Of a stretch of 6,567 bases of DNA, positions 1 to 6,073 are shown piece by piece. Each line of letters begins with the position of its first letter. Within the stretch, counting starts at the first letter, position 1. Made by a program: the position numbers and the translations under genes. Below the pieces are notes generated by a model. It saw only the letters and a list, made by a program, of their open reading frames with translations. It ran no database searches and was not told the origin of the DNA. This DNA comes from Flavisolibacter sp. (GTDB lineage: Bacteria; Bacteroidota; Bacteroidia; Chitinophagales; Chitinophagaceae): contig JAICTW010000158.1 in assembly GCA_025936195.1 (NCBI GenBank), positions 1 through 6,567 of the forward strand, read 5' to 3'.

Positions 1-600
1 AGCATGCAAAGAAATAGAAACGCAAAAGGATGCTACGATGGGCAAGACAAAAATCTAAATAACGTCTGCTCAAACCATGATCTACTCTGCCATATTCTTG
101 CAAATCCAAATGCTAAGTATCTACTATTTAATACCGGAAGCGTTTTCAGTAATGCAGGCATCAAGACAGTCACAAACGGATTGATAAATGTAAATGCTAA
201 CACCAAAGCTTTTGATTTATTTGTTAGACTATGTCAAGACCTCGGTTTGAAGGTTCAAATCCAAATACCAGCAGGAAATCCTGCCACTTTTTATGCATGG
301 ACAGATATTGCCGCTCTCACGTTAGCACAACGGCGAACAAAGATTGCTTTTGAAATGAAAATCAAAAACCCTATCGGAAATAAAGTTGTTTTTGACTTTA
401 ATGAAGGGGAAGAAAAAGTTTTTATCGTAGTGACACCTTTTAGCCCTGCCGCAGTAAATCGTGGTCGAACAAGAGCCAATGGTATTGTACAAACTTGGCG
501 TTCAAATAATGGAATGCAATTACCAAATGTAATGTTGACCTTAGTTTATCAAAATTTCAGAAACATCAATCTTCATCCAATTTATCTGCTGAACGTCTAA
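1..600 (+). CDS. Asn-rich protein of unknown function, possibly 5'-truncated
   Basis: I do not recognise this protein. The frame is open at the left edge: the first ATG is at base 4, and the codon before it (AGC) is in frame, so the true start may lie outside the window. From that ATG it encodes 198 residues, about 27 of them Asn. The N-terminal part has three Cys (residues 10, 22, 29), with a fourth at 77. A segment at about 37-88 alternates hydrophobic and polar residues and contains the phrases LLFNTGSVFSNAG and LFVRLCQDLGLKVQIQ, suggesting an alpha/beta fold. A beta-rich stretch follows (about 114-145), then a basic, Gly/Asn-containing segment (about 152-170). There is no signal peptide at this ATG, no membrane segment and no catalytic motif I can name. 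It ends 31 nt from the convergent DinB-family gene. It could be the C-terminal domain of a larger secreted or toxin-like protein, but nothing here proves that. Confidence 0.6.
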   Translation, partial: SMQRNRNAKGCYDGQDKNLNNVCSNHDLLCHILANPNAKYLLFNTGSVFSNAGIKTVTNGLINVNANTKAFDLFVRLCQDLGLKVQIQIPAGNPATFYAWTDIAALTLAQRRTKIAFEMKIKNPIGNKVVFDFNEGEEKVFIVVTPFSPAAVNRGRTRANGIVQTWRSNNGMQLPNVMLTLVYQNFRNINLHPIYLLNV

Positions 601-631
601 GTTGGACACGAAAGTAGTAACGTCCTGCCCC

Positions 632-1123
632 TTACTTTCTCCTGCTCCACTCAATAAAATCCGTCGCCGGAATTTTCTCCACTCCTAATTGTCGCAACAT
701 ATTTACCAACTGTCCGCGATGGTAAGTTCCATGATTGAACACATGCAGCAGCATTTGATAAACCGGCTGCTTGAATTGCTCCCGTTTCGAATTCTGATAT
801 TGAAATACATGTTGCAGTTGATGTTCGCCGGCATTTTGAATCCACTCCTTCCATTGCCGGTTTTGCTGAAGTAAAAGATTGCTTAACACTTTAAAATCGC
901 CCGAGAAATTTTCACTGGGTCTTACAATACGCTCCTGCAATTTCATGCGCTGCCACCAAATGCTTTCTGCATCCAGCAGGTGAAGTACCGTTGCAAACAA
1001 AGTTTTAAAACTGCTTGATACTTCCTGCTTTTGTTTTTCTTCCGGCAATTGATTAATAATATCGAACAGCAATTGATTGGCCCAGATGTTATAGGCAGAG
1101 AGTTGCGATAAAATTTCTTTCAT
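632..1123 (-). CDS. DinB-family four-helix-bundle protein
   Basis: This 163-residue protein has the usual length and layout of the DinB/YfiT-like superfamily, four-helix bundles that bind a divalent metal through three His. The visible signs are an N-terminal helix with the typical YNIWANQLLF pattern (11-20), a His in the second helix (H48, in VLHLLDAE), and the signature HVFNHGTYHRGQL (127-139). H131 and H135 in that signature would complete the metal site with H48. The fold is clear; the reaction is not. Known members include thiol-dependent transferases (bacillithiol or mycothiol S-transferases, maleylpyruvate isomerase) and DNA-damage-induced proteins of unknown activity. The name DinB here is not DNA polymerase IV. 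The protein is cytoplasmic, with no signal peptide. Its ATG lies 2 nt after the stop of the upstream ORF6N gene on the same strand, so the two are probably co-transcribed and translationally coupled. Confidence 0.92.
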   Translation of the reverse strand: MKEILSQLSAYNIWANQLLFDIINQLPEEKQKQEVSSSFKTLFATVLHLLDAESIWWQRMKLQERIVRPSENFSGDFKVLSNLLLQQNRQWKEWIQNAGEHQLQHVFQYQNSKREQFKQPVYQMLLHVFNHGTYHRGQLVNMLRQLGVEKIPATDFIEWSRRK

Positions 1124-1125
1124 AA

Positions 1126-1632
1126 TTATTCTTCTTCCTTTTTTGCAATTTTAAAACCAATTTGCTGTCGTTTTGCTTTTGGACTTAATAGGTAATTCAA
1201 AACTTTGAAGATATCTTCAAACTTTGCATTATGATCTTTTTCTAACTTCTCTATTTTTTCTTTAACCTCCTTGTAATCCATTGCAAACTGTCGCAAAAAC
1301 ACAAATGCCCGAATAATTGAAATATTCACCAGTACCGCTTTTTTACTTTTGAGAACCGTCGCCAACATGGAAACGCCCTGCTCCGTAAATGCAAAAGGCA
1401 AAGCGCCGCCAAAATAACTTTTTGATGGTATCACAGATTGTGATACCATGACTTCTACTTCTTTGGTGGTTAACTGAAACATGAAATCATCAGGGAATCT
1501 GTCAAGATTGCGGCGTACTGCCTGTTTGAGCACTCTTGTTTCCACTTCGTACAATTCGGCAAGATGTAGGTCCAGCATCACTTTTACTCCACGGATTTCA
1601 AATATTCTCTTTTGAATAATTTTTATTTCCAT
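1126..1632 (-). CDS. ORF6N domain-containing protein
   Basis: The ORF6N domain is a DNA-binding-associated module first defined in phage and viral proteins, and it occurs in many chromosomal copies in Bacteroidota. From the ATG at 1632 the protein has 168 residues. The domain fills about residues 3-112, with the hallmark segments IFEIRGVKVMLDLHLAELY (10-28), ETRVLKQAVRRN (31-42), RFPDDFMFQL (45-54) and PFAFTEQGVSML (79-90). A charged, probably coiled-coil segment follows (about 119-148) before a Lys-rich tail. A longer reading from TTG at 1662 is possible, but the ATG is preferred because the family normally begins shortly before the IFEIRG segment. The natural target is unknown; in phages such domains occur in antirepressor-like regulators. 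No integrase or other phage gene is nearby. The stop lies 2 nt before the DinB-family start. The coding sequence contains a perfect palindrome at 1425-1449. Confidence 0.9.
   Translation of the reverse strand: MEIKIIQKRIFEIRGVKVMLDLHLAELYEVETRVLKQAVRRNLDRFPDDFMFQLTTKEVEVMVSQSVIPSKSYFGGALPFAFTEQGVSMLATVLKSKKAVLVNISIIRAFVFLRQFAMDYKEVKEKIEKLEKDHNAKFEDIFKVLNYLLSPKAKRQQIGFKIAKKEEE
1425..1449. repeat. Perfect 11-bp-arm palindrome inside ORF6N gene
   Basis: The arms ATGGTATCACA (minus-strand reading) and TGTGATACCAT are exact reverse complements separated by 3 nt. On the minus strand the element encodes MVSQSVIP plus the first base of a Ser codon (residues 62-70 of the ORF6N protein). It could form a hairpin in mRNA or serve as a two-fold symmetric protein-binding site. 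There is no T-tract next to it, so it is not a typical terminator. No function is demonstrated. Confidence 0.8.
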
Positions 1633-1640
1633 CAACAGTT

Positions 1641-1648
1641 TAGTTTTG
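1641..1648 (+). promoter_or_regulatory. Possible Bacteroidota -7 promoter element (TAGTTTTG)
   Basis: The octamer TAGTTTTG matches the Bacteroidota -7 consensus TAnnTTTG exactly and sits 40 nt before the ATG of the PLP enzyme gene, a sensible leader length. A TTTG is present at 1611-1614 as a candidate -33 element, but the 26-nt gap is longer than the usual roughly 19-21, and this lies inside the 5' end of the divergent ORF6N gene. It is a weak call based on one motif in A/T-rich DNA. Confidence 0.3.
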
Positions 1649-1688
1649 GTGTCCACAATCAAAATATCGAAACATTAAATTAGATAAA

Positions 1689-2897
1689 ATGCCTGATAAA
1701 AAATTTTCACCAAAAGGTTTTGGTTCCGTTGCTATTCATGCAGGACATGAGCAAGATCCTTTGTATGCGCATCAAACTCCCATTTACGCTACCAGCACTT
1801 ATGTATATGACACTGCCGAACAGGGTATGAAACGCTTCAGCGGAAAAGAAGAAGGTTATATTTATTCAAGATGGGGCAATCCGAATTTTACCGAAGCGGA
1901 AGAAAAAATTGCAGCGCTGGAAACATTTGGATTGAACAAAGAAGCAAAGGGAATTTTACATGCATCCGGGATGGCCGCTATTTCCACTTTGTTTCTTTCC
2001 AATTTGAAAACCGGTGATAAAGTGCTCACTCATTTTTCGCTCTATGGTGGCACTGATGAAATTTTATCAAAACTGTTTCCTGAGTTTGACATAAAGCCTG
2101 TTATTGTTGACCTGCGGCAATTAGATAAAGTGGAAGACATCATTAAAAATGATAAAGGCATTAAGATGATGTATCTGGAAACGCCTGCCAATCCAACGAT
2201 TCAATGCGTAGATCTTGAAGAGTTAACTAAAATTGCTAAGAAATATAATTTGGTTGTTGCCTGCGATAACACTTTTGCTACTCCTTATCTTCAGCAACCT
2301 TTTAAATATGGAATTGATTTCATTGTTCATTCCACTACCAAATTTTTAAATGGACATGGAACGGCCATTGGAGGAATTTTACTGGGAACTGATGTTGACT
2401 TTATGAAAACGAAGGCTACGAAAGTACAACGTCTGCTTGGTGGCAACTCCAATCCTTTCGATGCATTTCTGTTAACACAAGGCATTAAAACATTGGAAGT
2501 GCGGATGGAACGTCATTGCGAAAATGCAATGAAGGTTGCTGAATTTTTGCAACAACATCCGGCAGTAGCTAAAGTTAATTACGCAGGTCTTTCTTCTCAT
2601 CCCGAACATGCCATAGCAATGAAGCAAATGAAGCATGGCGGAGGAATGTTAAGCTTTGAATTGAAAAAAGGTTTGCAGGGTGGAATTGATTTCATGAATA
2701 AATTAAAGATGTGTGTGCGAACAGTTTCATTAGGTACGGTTGATACCTTACTTTCTCATCCTGCATCTATGACGCATTATGGCGTGCCAAAAGAGCAAAG
2801 AGAAAAATACGGGATCACCGATGGATTGATTCGCATGAATGTAGGAATTGAAAATAGCGAAGACATTCTTGCTGATTTGGACCAGGCATTATCCTGA
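1689..2897 (+). CDS. Cys/Met-metabolism PLP enzyme, methionine gamma-lyase-like
   Basis: This 402-residue protein is a full-length, cytoplasmic, fold-type I PLP enzyme of the trans-sulfuration family (cystathionine gamma-synthase/gamma-lyase, methionine gamma-lyase, O-acetylhomoserine sulfhydrylase). Visible cofactor residues are Y59 and R61 (YSR, phosphate contact from the partner subunit), Y119 stacking on PLP (LYGGT), D193 (CDNT), and the Schiff-base lysine K218 in HSTTKF. The C-terminal carboxylate-binding part has SLGTVDTLLSHPASMTH (347-363) and R382 in LIRMNVG. The HPASMTH segment and overall length resemble methionine gamma-lyase (methionine to methanethiol, ammonia and 2-oxobutanoate). 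However, the Cys that typifies that enzyme in Pseudomonas (LYGCT) is Gly121 here, and NGHGTAIGG recalls O-acetylhomoserine sulfhydrylases. The family is certain and the substrate is not. The gene diverges from the ORF6N gene with 56 bp between starts and appears to be monocistronic. Confidence 0.93.
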   Translation: MPDKKFSPKGFGSVAIHAGHEQDPLYAHQTPIYATSTYVYDTAEQGMKRFSGKEEGYIYSRWGNPNFTEAEEKIAALETFGLNKEAKGILHASGMAAISTLFLSNLKTGDKVLTHFSLYGGTDEILSKLFPEFDIKPVIVDLRQLDKVEDIIKNDKGIKMMYLETPANPTIQCVDLEELTKIAKKYNLVVACDNTFATPYLQQPFKYGIDFIVHSTTKFLNGHGTAIGGILLGTDVDFMKTKATKVQRLLGGNSNPFDAFLLTQGIKTLEVRMERHCENAMKVAEFLQQHPAVAKVNYAGLSSHPEHAIAMKQMKHGGGMLSFELKKGLQGGIDFMNKLKMCVRTVSLGTVDTLLSHPASMTHYGVPKEQREKYGITDGLIRMNVGIENSEDILADLDQALS

Positions 2898-2930
2898 TAA
2901 AGTCGACAATTCATTTCTGCAATTATAGCT

Positions 2931-2995
2931 CACGCAGATACAGGGAGAACACTGAGCTATTTGTTCTTTCTCCGCGAACTCCGTGCCTTTCCGTG
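2931..2995. repeat. Degenerate inverted repeat of CACGGAG/CTCCGTG type
   Basis: In the 221-bp spacer between the PLP enzyme gene and the serine hydrolase gene, bases 2931-2956 pair imperfectly with 2970-2995: by eye 17 of 26 positions match, around a 13-nt centre. The right arm contains CTCCGCGAACTCCGTGCC and the left arm AGGGAGAACACTGAG. Each arm is itself built of short, roughly 9-10-nt units resembling CACGGAGAA. Such elements recur between genes in many environmental bacterial genomes, from my general recollection. This copy looks decayed. It could also act as a weak RNA hairpin after the upstream gene. The remainder of the spacer shows nothing I can name. Confidence 0.55.
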
Positions 2996-3118
2996 ACATT
3001 ATTCCAAAACGGATCAGCGACATTTCTTCCCTGAGGAAAACTTCAACTCACAGTTTCTGCCTGATTCTTATCTCAACAAAATAGCATTACTTTAATTTTA
3101 TAACCATAAACCGCCATC

Positions 3119-4912
3119 ATGAGAAAAATTCTTTCTTTTACACTAGTGCTCTTCCTGCTTCAGGCAAAGGCTCAAACTGTTACCGACAAACGTTTATCTT
3201 CTTTGGACACCGCTTTTCAAAGAGTATTAAAAACATGGAATGCTTCCGGATTTGCGGTAGCGGTTGTAGAAAAGAACAAGGTTATTTATGCAAAAGGTTT
3301 TGGCTACCGCGATTATGAAAAAAAACTACCGGTTACGCCCAGCACTATTTTTGCCATTGGCAGTTGCACCAAAGCTTTTACTGCATCGTTGATAGGTTTA
3401 CTTCAGCAACAGGGAAAACTGGACATTGACAAACCGGCACATTTGTATTTGCCCGAACTAAAATTTTACAATGATGAACTCACCGATAATGTGACGCTTC
3501 GTGATATGATGTCGCACCGCACCGGTTTGCCGCGACATGATTTTTCATGGTACCTTTTTCCAACTTCCAGCCGCGATTCGCTCATCCGGCGCATTCAATA
3601 TATGCAACCAACCTTTCCATTAGGAAGGCAATGGCAATACAACAACTTTATGTTTTTGACCCAGGGAGTGATTGCCGAAAAACTTACCGGCAAATCCTGG
3701 GAAGAGAATATTAAAGAAAAAATCCTGCAGCCATTGAACATGAGCAGCACTGAATTCTCCATTCATGATATGGAGAAAACGGCTGACGCTTCTTTGGGCT
3801 ATGGTGTACAAAAAGACAGCATGGTAATCCATTATCCCTATTACAATATTGATGCAGCAGGACCGGCAGGCAGCATTAACAGCAATGTATTGGACATGAG
3901 CAAATGGCTCCTCACCTGGATACACAATGGGAAATTTGATGGTAAAGAAATTTTGTCGCCGACATTTTCACAGGAAGCCATTAGCTCACAAGCCATCATT
4001 GCTCCGGCACTTCCCACCAAAGAAAAACCAGGTATTTATTTTTCCACCTACGGCTTTGGATGGTTCCTTTCTTCTTACAAAGGTCACTACCGTGTGGAGC
4101 ATGGAGGCAATATTGATGGATTCTCCGCAAGCACCTGTTTTTTTCCCAGTGACAGCATTGGCATTGTGGTGTTGAGCAATCAGGATGCATCATCTGTTCC
4201 GGCAGTTGTTCGCAATATCATTGCCGACCGAATGTTTGGACAGGCTTACTTTAACTGGAATGATGATTTGAGATCGGATTACAAAAAAGCTGTTGAAGCC
4301 AATAAAGCAAAAGTTTCTTCGCAAAAAACAGGCACGCAGCCTTCGCACTCATTAATGGATTATGAAGGTTTGTACAACAATCCGGGTTACGGCACCTTTG
4401 ATGTTTTTTACAAAAACGATTCTTTGTTTGCTTCTACGCCAGACGGACTGATTTTCCTGAAGCATTACCATTATGATGTTTTCATCCCTTATATAATCAA
4501 CGATCCCCGTTTTGATCCATCTGAAGAAAATAATTTCCGGATACAATTCAACACCGGTGTTAATGGGGAAATAGAATCCTTAAATGCCATTGGTTTTGAA
4601 GCGCCTTCTGTTCCTTTAGTATTCAAAAAAACACCAAAGGAAAAATCCTTAAGCCAGTCGCAACTGAGCCAGTATGAAGGCACGTTCACCATTGCTGGAA
4701 CGGATATCAAGCTATACATAAAAGGAAGCAGTTTACACATGCTGGTTCCGGGCCAGCCGGAGTATGAACTTGTTTCCACAGACAAGGATAAATTCGCCAT
4801 TAAAAATATTAATGGTTATGCAGTACAATTTTTGCGTGACGATAAAGGAACGGTCAATGCAATTAATTTAATTCAACCCAACGGAACTTTTAAAGCCGAC
4901 AAGAAAAAATAA
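3119..4912 (+). CDS. Secreted serine hydrolase, class C beta-lactamase/PBP fold
   Basis: This 597-residue protein belongs to the beta-lactamase-related serine hydrolases, which include class C beta-lactamases, DD-peptidases, D-aminopeptidases and esterases. A signal peptide is clear (MRK, hydrophobic 4-14, AKA before a likely cut after residue 18), so it acts in the periplasm or at the envelope. The catalytic domain spans about 25-375 and has all three motifs: S82-C-T-K85 with the nucleophile Ser82 and Lys85, Y174-N-N176, and H328-G-G330 in place of KTG. HGG is common in the esterase/peptidase branch, so resistance to beta-lactams should not be assumed. After a linker (about 385-410), two beta-rich C-terminal modules begin with similar phrases, MDYEGLY (413-419) and SQYEGTF (517-523). 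The first resembles the DUF3471-type domain often fused to such hydrolases. The substrate is unknown. The next gene starts after 1 nt, suggesting one operon. Confidence 0.93.
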   Translation: MRKILSFTLVLFLLQAKAQTVTDKRLSSLDTAFQRVLKTWNASGFAVAVVEKNKVIYAKGFGYRDYEKKLPVTPSTIFAIGSCTKAFTASLIGLLQQQGKLDIDKPAHLYLPELKFYNDELTDNVTLRDMMSHRTGLPRHDFSWYLFPTSSRDSLIRRIQYMQPTFPLGRQWQYNNFMFLTQGVIAEKLTGKSWEENIKEKILQPLNMSSTEFSIHDMEKTADASLGYGVQKDSMVIHYPYYNIDAAGPAGSINSNVLDMSKWLLTWIHNGKFDGKEILSPTFSQEAISSQAIIAPALPTKEKPGIYFSTYGFGWFLSSYKGHYRVEHGGNIDGFSASTCFFPSDSIGIVVLSNQDASSVPAVVRNIIADRMFGQAYFNWNDDLRSDYKKAVEANKAKVSSQKTGTQPSHSLMDYEGLYNNPGYGTFDVFYKNDSLFASTPDGLIFLKHYHYDVFIPYIINDPRFDPSEENNFRIQFNTGVNGEIESLNAIGFEAPSVPLVFKKTPKEKSLSQSQLSQYEGTFTIAGTDIKLYIKGSSLHMLVPGQPEYELVSTDKDKFAIKNINGYAVQFLRDDKGTVNAINLIQPNGTFKADKKK

Positions 4913-4913
4913 A

Positions 4914-5363
4914 ATGGAAATAAAAATTCGAAAAGCCCTAAAGGAAGATTGTGCAAGAATTTTAGAATTGGTGAAAGAACTGGCCGTTTATGAAAAAGCG
5001 CCCAAAGAAGTCACTGTTACTTTAGAACACTTTGAAAAAAGTGGATTTGGCAGCCGGCCGGTTTGGTGGGCCTTTGTTGCAGAAGTGGATGGAGTGATAC
5101 AGGGTTTTGCTCTCTGGTATATCCGCTTCAGTACATGGAAGGGACAACGCATGTACCTTGAAGATTTTTATGTAACCGAACAAATGAGGGGAAAAGGGTT
5201 GGGCAAATTATTGTTTGACCAATTGATGAAAGAAGCGCAGCGAAAAAAGTTCCAAGGCATCATGTGGCAGGTATTGGAATGGAACGAACCCGCTATTAAT
5301 TTCTACAAAAAATACAATGCTGCCTTTGATGAGGAATGGGTGAATTGCGGAATCAGTTTCTGA
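4914..5363 (+). CDS. GNAT acetyltransferase, spermidine/spermine acetyltransferase-like
   Basis: This 149-residue protein has a complete GNAT fold: an N-terminal IRKALKEDCARILELVKELAVYE segment covering beta1 and alpha1, a central YLEDFYV strand (81-87), the acetyl-CoA pyrophosphate loop RGKGLGK (92-98, fitting R-x-x-G-x-G), and a C-terminal WNEPAINFYKKYNA (123-136). The phrases ELAxYE, the GFG near residue 44, LEDFYV and WNEPxINFYK closely match what I recall of eukaryotic diamine (SSAT) acetyltransferases, which transfer acetyl from acetyl-CoA to polyamine amino groups. Bacterial homologues may instead act on thialysine or other small amines, so the substrate is an inference. It is cytoplasmic and slightly shorter than animal SSAT (about 170), mainly at the C-terminus. 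Its ATG lies 1 nt after the hydrolase stop, indicating co-transcription, although the hydrolase is exported and a shared pathway is not evident. A strong terminator follows. Confidence 0.92.
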   Translation: MEIKIRKALKEDCARILELVKELAVYEKAPKEVTVTLEHFEKSGFGSRPVWWAFVAEVDGVIQGFALWYIRFSTWKGQRMYLEDFYVTEQMRGKGLGKLLFDQLMKEAQRKKFQGIMWQVLEWNEPAINFYKKYNAAFDEEWVNCGISF

Positions 5364-5384
5364 AATCATCAAATCACTATAATG

Positions 5385-5417
5385 AAAAAGCTGTTCGATA
5401 CGAACAGCTTTTTTTTT
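5385..5417. terminator. Intrinsic terminator, probably bidirectional
   Basis: A perfect 13-bp stem (AAAAAGCTGTTCG at 5385-5397 with its complement at 5401-5413) closes on a 3-nt loop and runs into nine T (5409-5417). It sits 21 nt after the acetyltransferase stop. Read on the other strand, the five A of the left arm become a T-tract, so it can also end the convergent gene whose stop is at 5434. Confidence 0.93.
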
Positions 5418-5433
5418 GAGACTAAAATTTTAA

Positions 5434-5940
5434 CTACATCGCGCCAGCCTTATTTACAAGCCATAGAATGAAGAAGATTACTGCACCAAGCCACGCAAGG
5501 TAAGACAAGATCCAAATGAATGGAACCACCCAACCTAAGATGGCAAAAATGACAGCCAGTGCCACAAAAATTAAACACAGTTTTAAATAGTGCTTGCTTC
5601 CATCATCTGCCTTTTTTGTCTTAACAGTTGCCTTGTTAAGCATTTTACTGTTGATGTTTCCGTTTGCATCAATACTGTTCTTTAGCTTTTTCTGCATAAT
5701 TTTTAAAGCCAGCTTATTGGTAAGATTTAATTTTTTACCAGTAAGTGTTTCAAAATCCTTTGTCTTCATGTTCGAAAGATCCATCAATGAAACCTTCTGA
5801 CCATTTTTACCAATTGGGACAAGGATTTCATTTGCATTAGGTGTGGAAGATTTTTTAGGAACTACAATTGTTGATGTTCCGGCTGCAAAAGAAGCCACTA
5901 AAAAAGAAAGAGCGAGGGAGAGTGTAAGAATCCGTTTCAT
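5434..5940 (-). CDS. Small exported protein with C-terminal membrane segments
   Basis: This 168-residue protein of unknown function starts with a signal peptide (MKR, then hydrophobic 4-18, likely cut after A19). A polar, Lys-rich middle follows, containing VSLMDLSNMKTKDFETLTGKK (50-70) and KIMQKKLKNSI plus DANGNINSKML (80-101). The C-terminus has two hydrophobic stretches, about 118-138 and 140-162, split by a Pro (P140), which look like a membrane hairpin. This arrangement of signal peptide, 'sLvDfs...Lk..d...LTGKK', 'QkkLKnsI...G.In.k.l' and hydrophobic tail is one I associate with a group of uncharacterised Bacteroidota proteins, some annotated near the YqaE/Pmp3 families. The Pmp3 signature itself is not visible here, so I do not use that name. 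It is transcribed alone, converging on the acetyltransferase gene at a shared terminator. Its role is unknown. Confidence 0.85.
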   Translation of the reverse strand: MKRILTLSLALSFLVASFAAGTSTIVVPKKSSTPNANEILVPIGKNGQKVSLMDLSNMKTKDFETLTGKKLNLTNKLALKIMQKKLKNSIDANGNINSKMLNKATVKTKKADDGSKHYLKLCLIFVALAVIFAILGWVVPFIWILSYLAWLGAVIFFILWLVNKAGAM

Positions 5941-6073
5941 AATAACTGGTTTGTGGTTTAAAGATGATTAAATATAGAAAAAAATAGTACGCTAAAAATT
6001 TTTTGTTAAATGTTGTGAGTAAACTATTGCATCAACTGAGCATTTCAATGTATGAACTGTTAGGCCTGATGAG

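Noticed and set aside
271..284. GCAGGA-AA-TCCTGC hairpin inside the first gene
   Set aside because: Six-bp arms with a 2-nt centre are expected by chance in coding sequence of this length.
610..639. Short inverted repeat (GAAAGTA/TACTTTC) between the convergent gene ends
   Set aside because: Only 7 bp with a 16-nt loop and no T-tract; too weak to call a terminator.
1126..1632. Prophage or mobile element suggested by the ORF6N domain
   Set aside because: No integrase, transposase, structural phage gene or attachment-like repeats are visible around it; ORF6N genes are common in Bacteroidota chromosomes.
1633..1662. Longer ORF6N protein starting at TTG 1662
   Set aside because: The ten extra residues fall outside the usual domain start, the start codon is rare, and an ATG at 1632 fits the family better.
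3082..3100. Possible -7 element (TACTTTAA) upstream of the serine hydrolase
   Set aside because: Two mismatches to TAnnTTTG and no convincing -33 partner in A/T-rich DNA.
3620..4800. Several open frames within the serine hydrolase gene on other frames
   Set aside because: They overlap a well-supported coding sequence with intact catalytic motifs; compositions look like shadow translations.
3119..4912. Antibiotic-resistance beta-lactamase
   Set aside because: The fold is shared, but the HGG third motif and the fused C-terminal modules fit the peptidase/esterase branch; resistance cannot be claimed from sequence.
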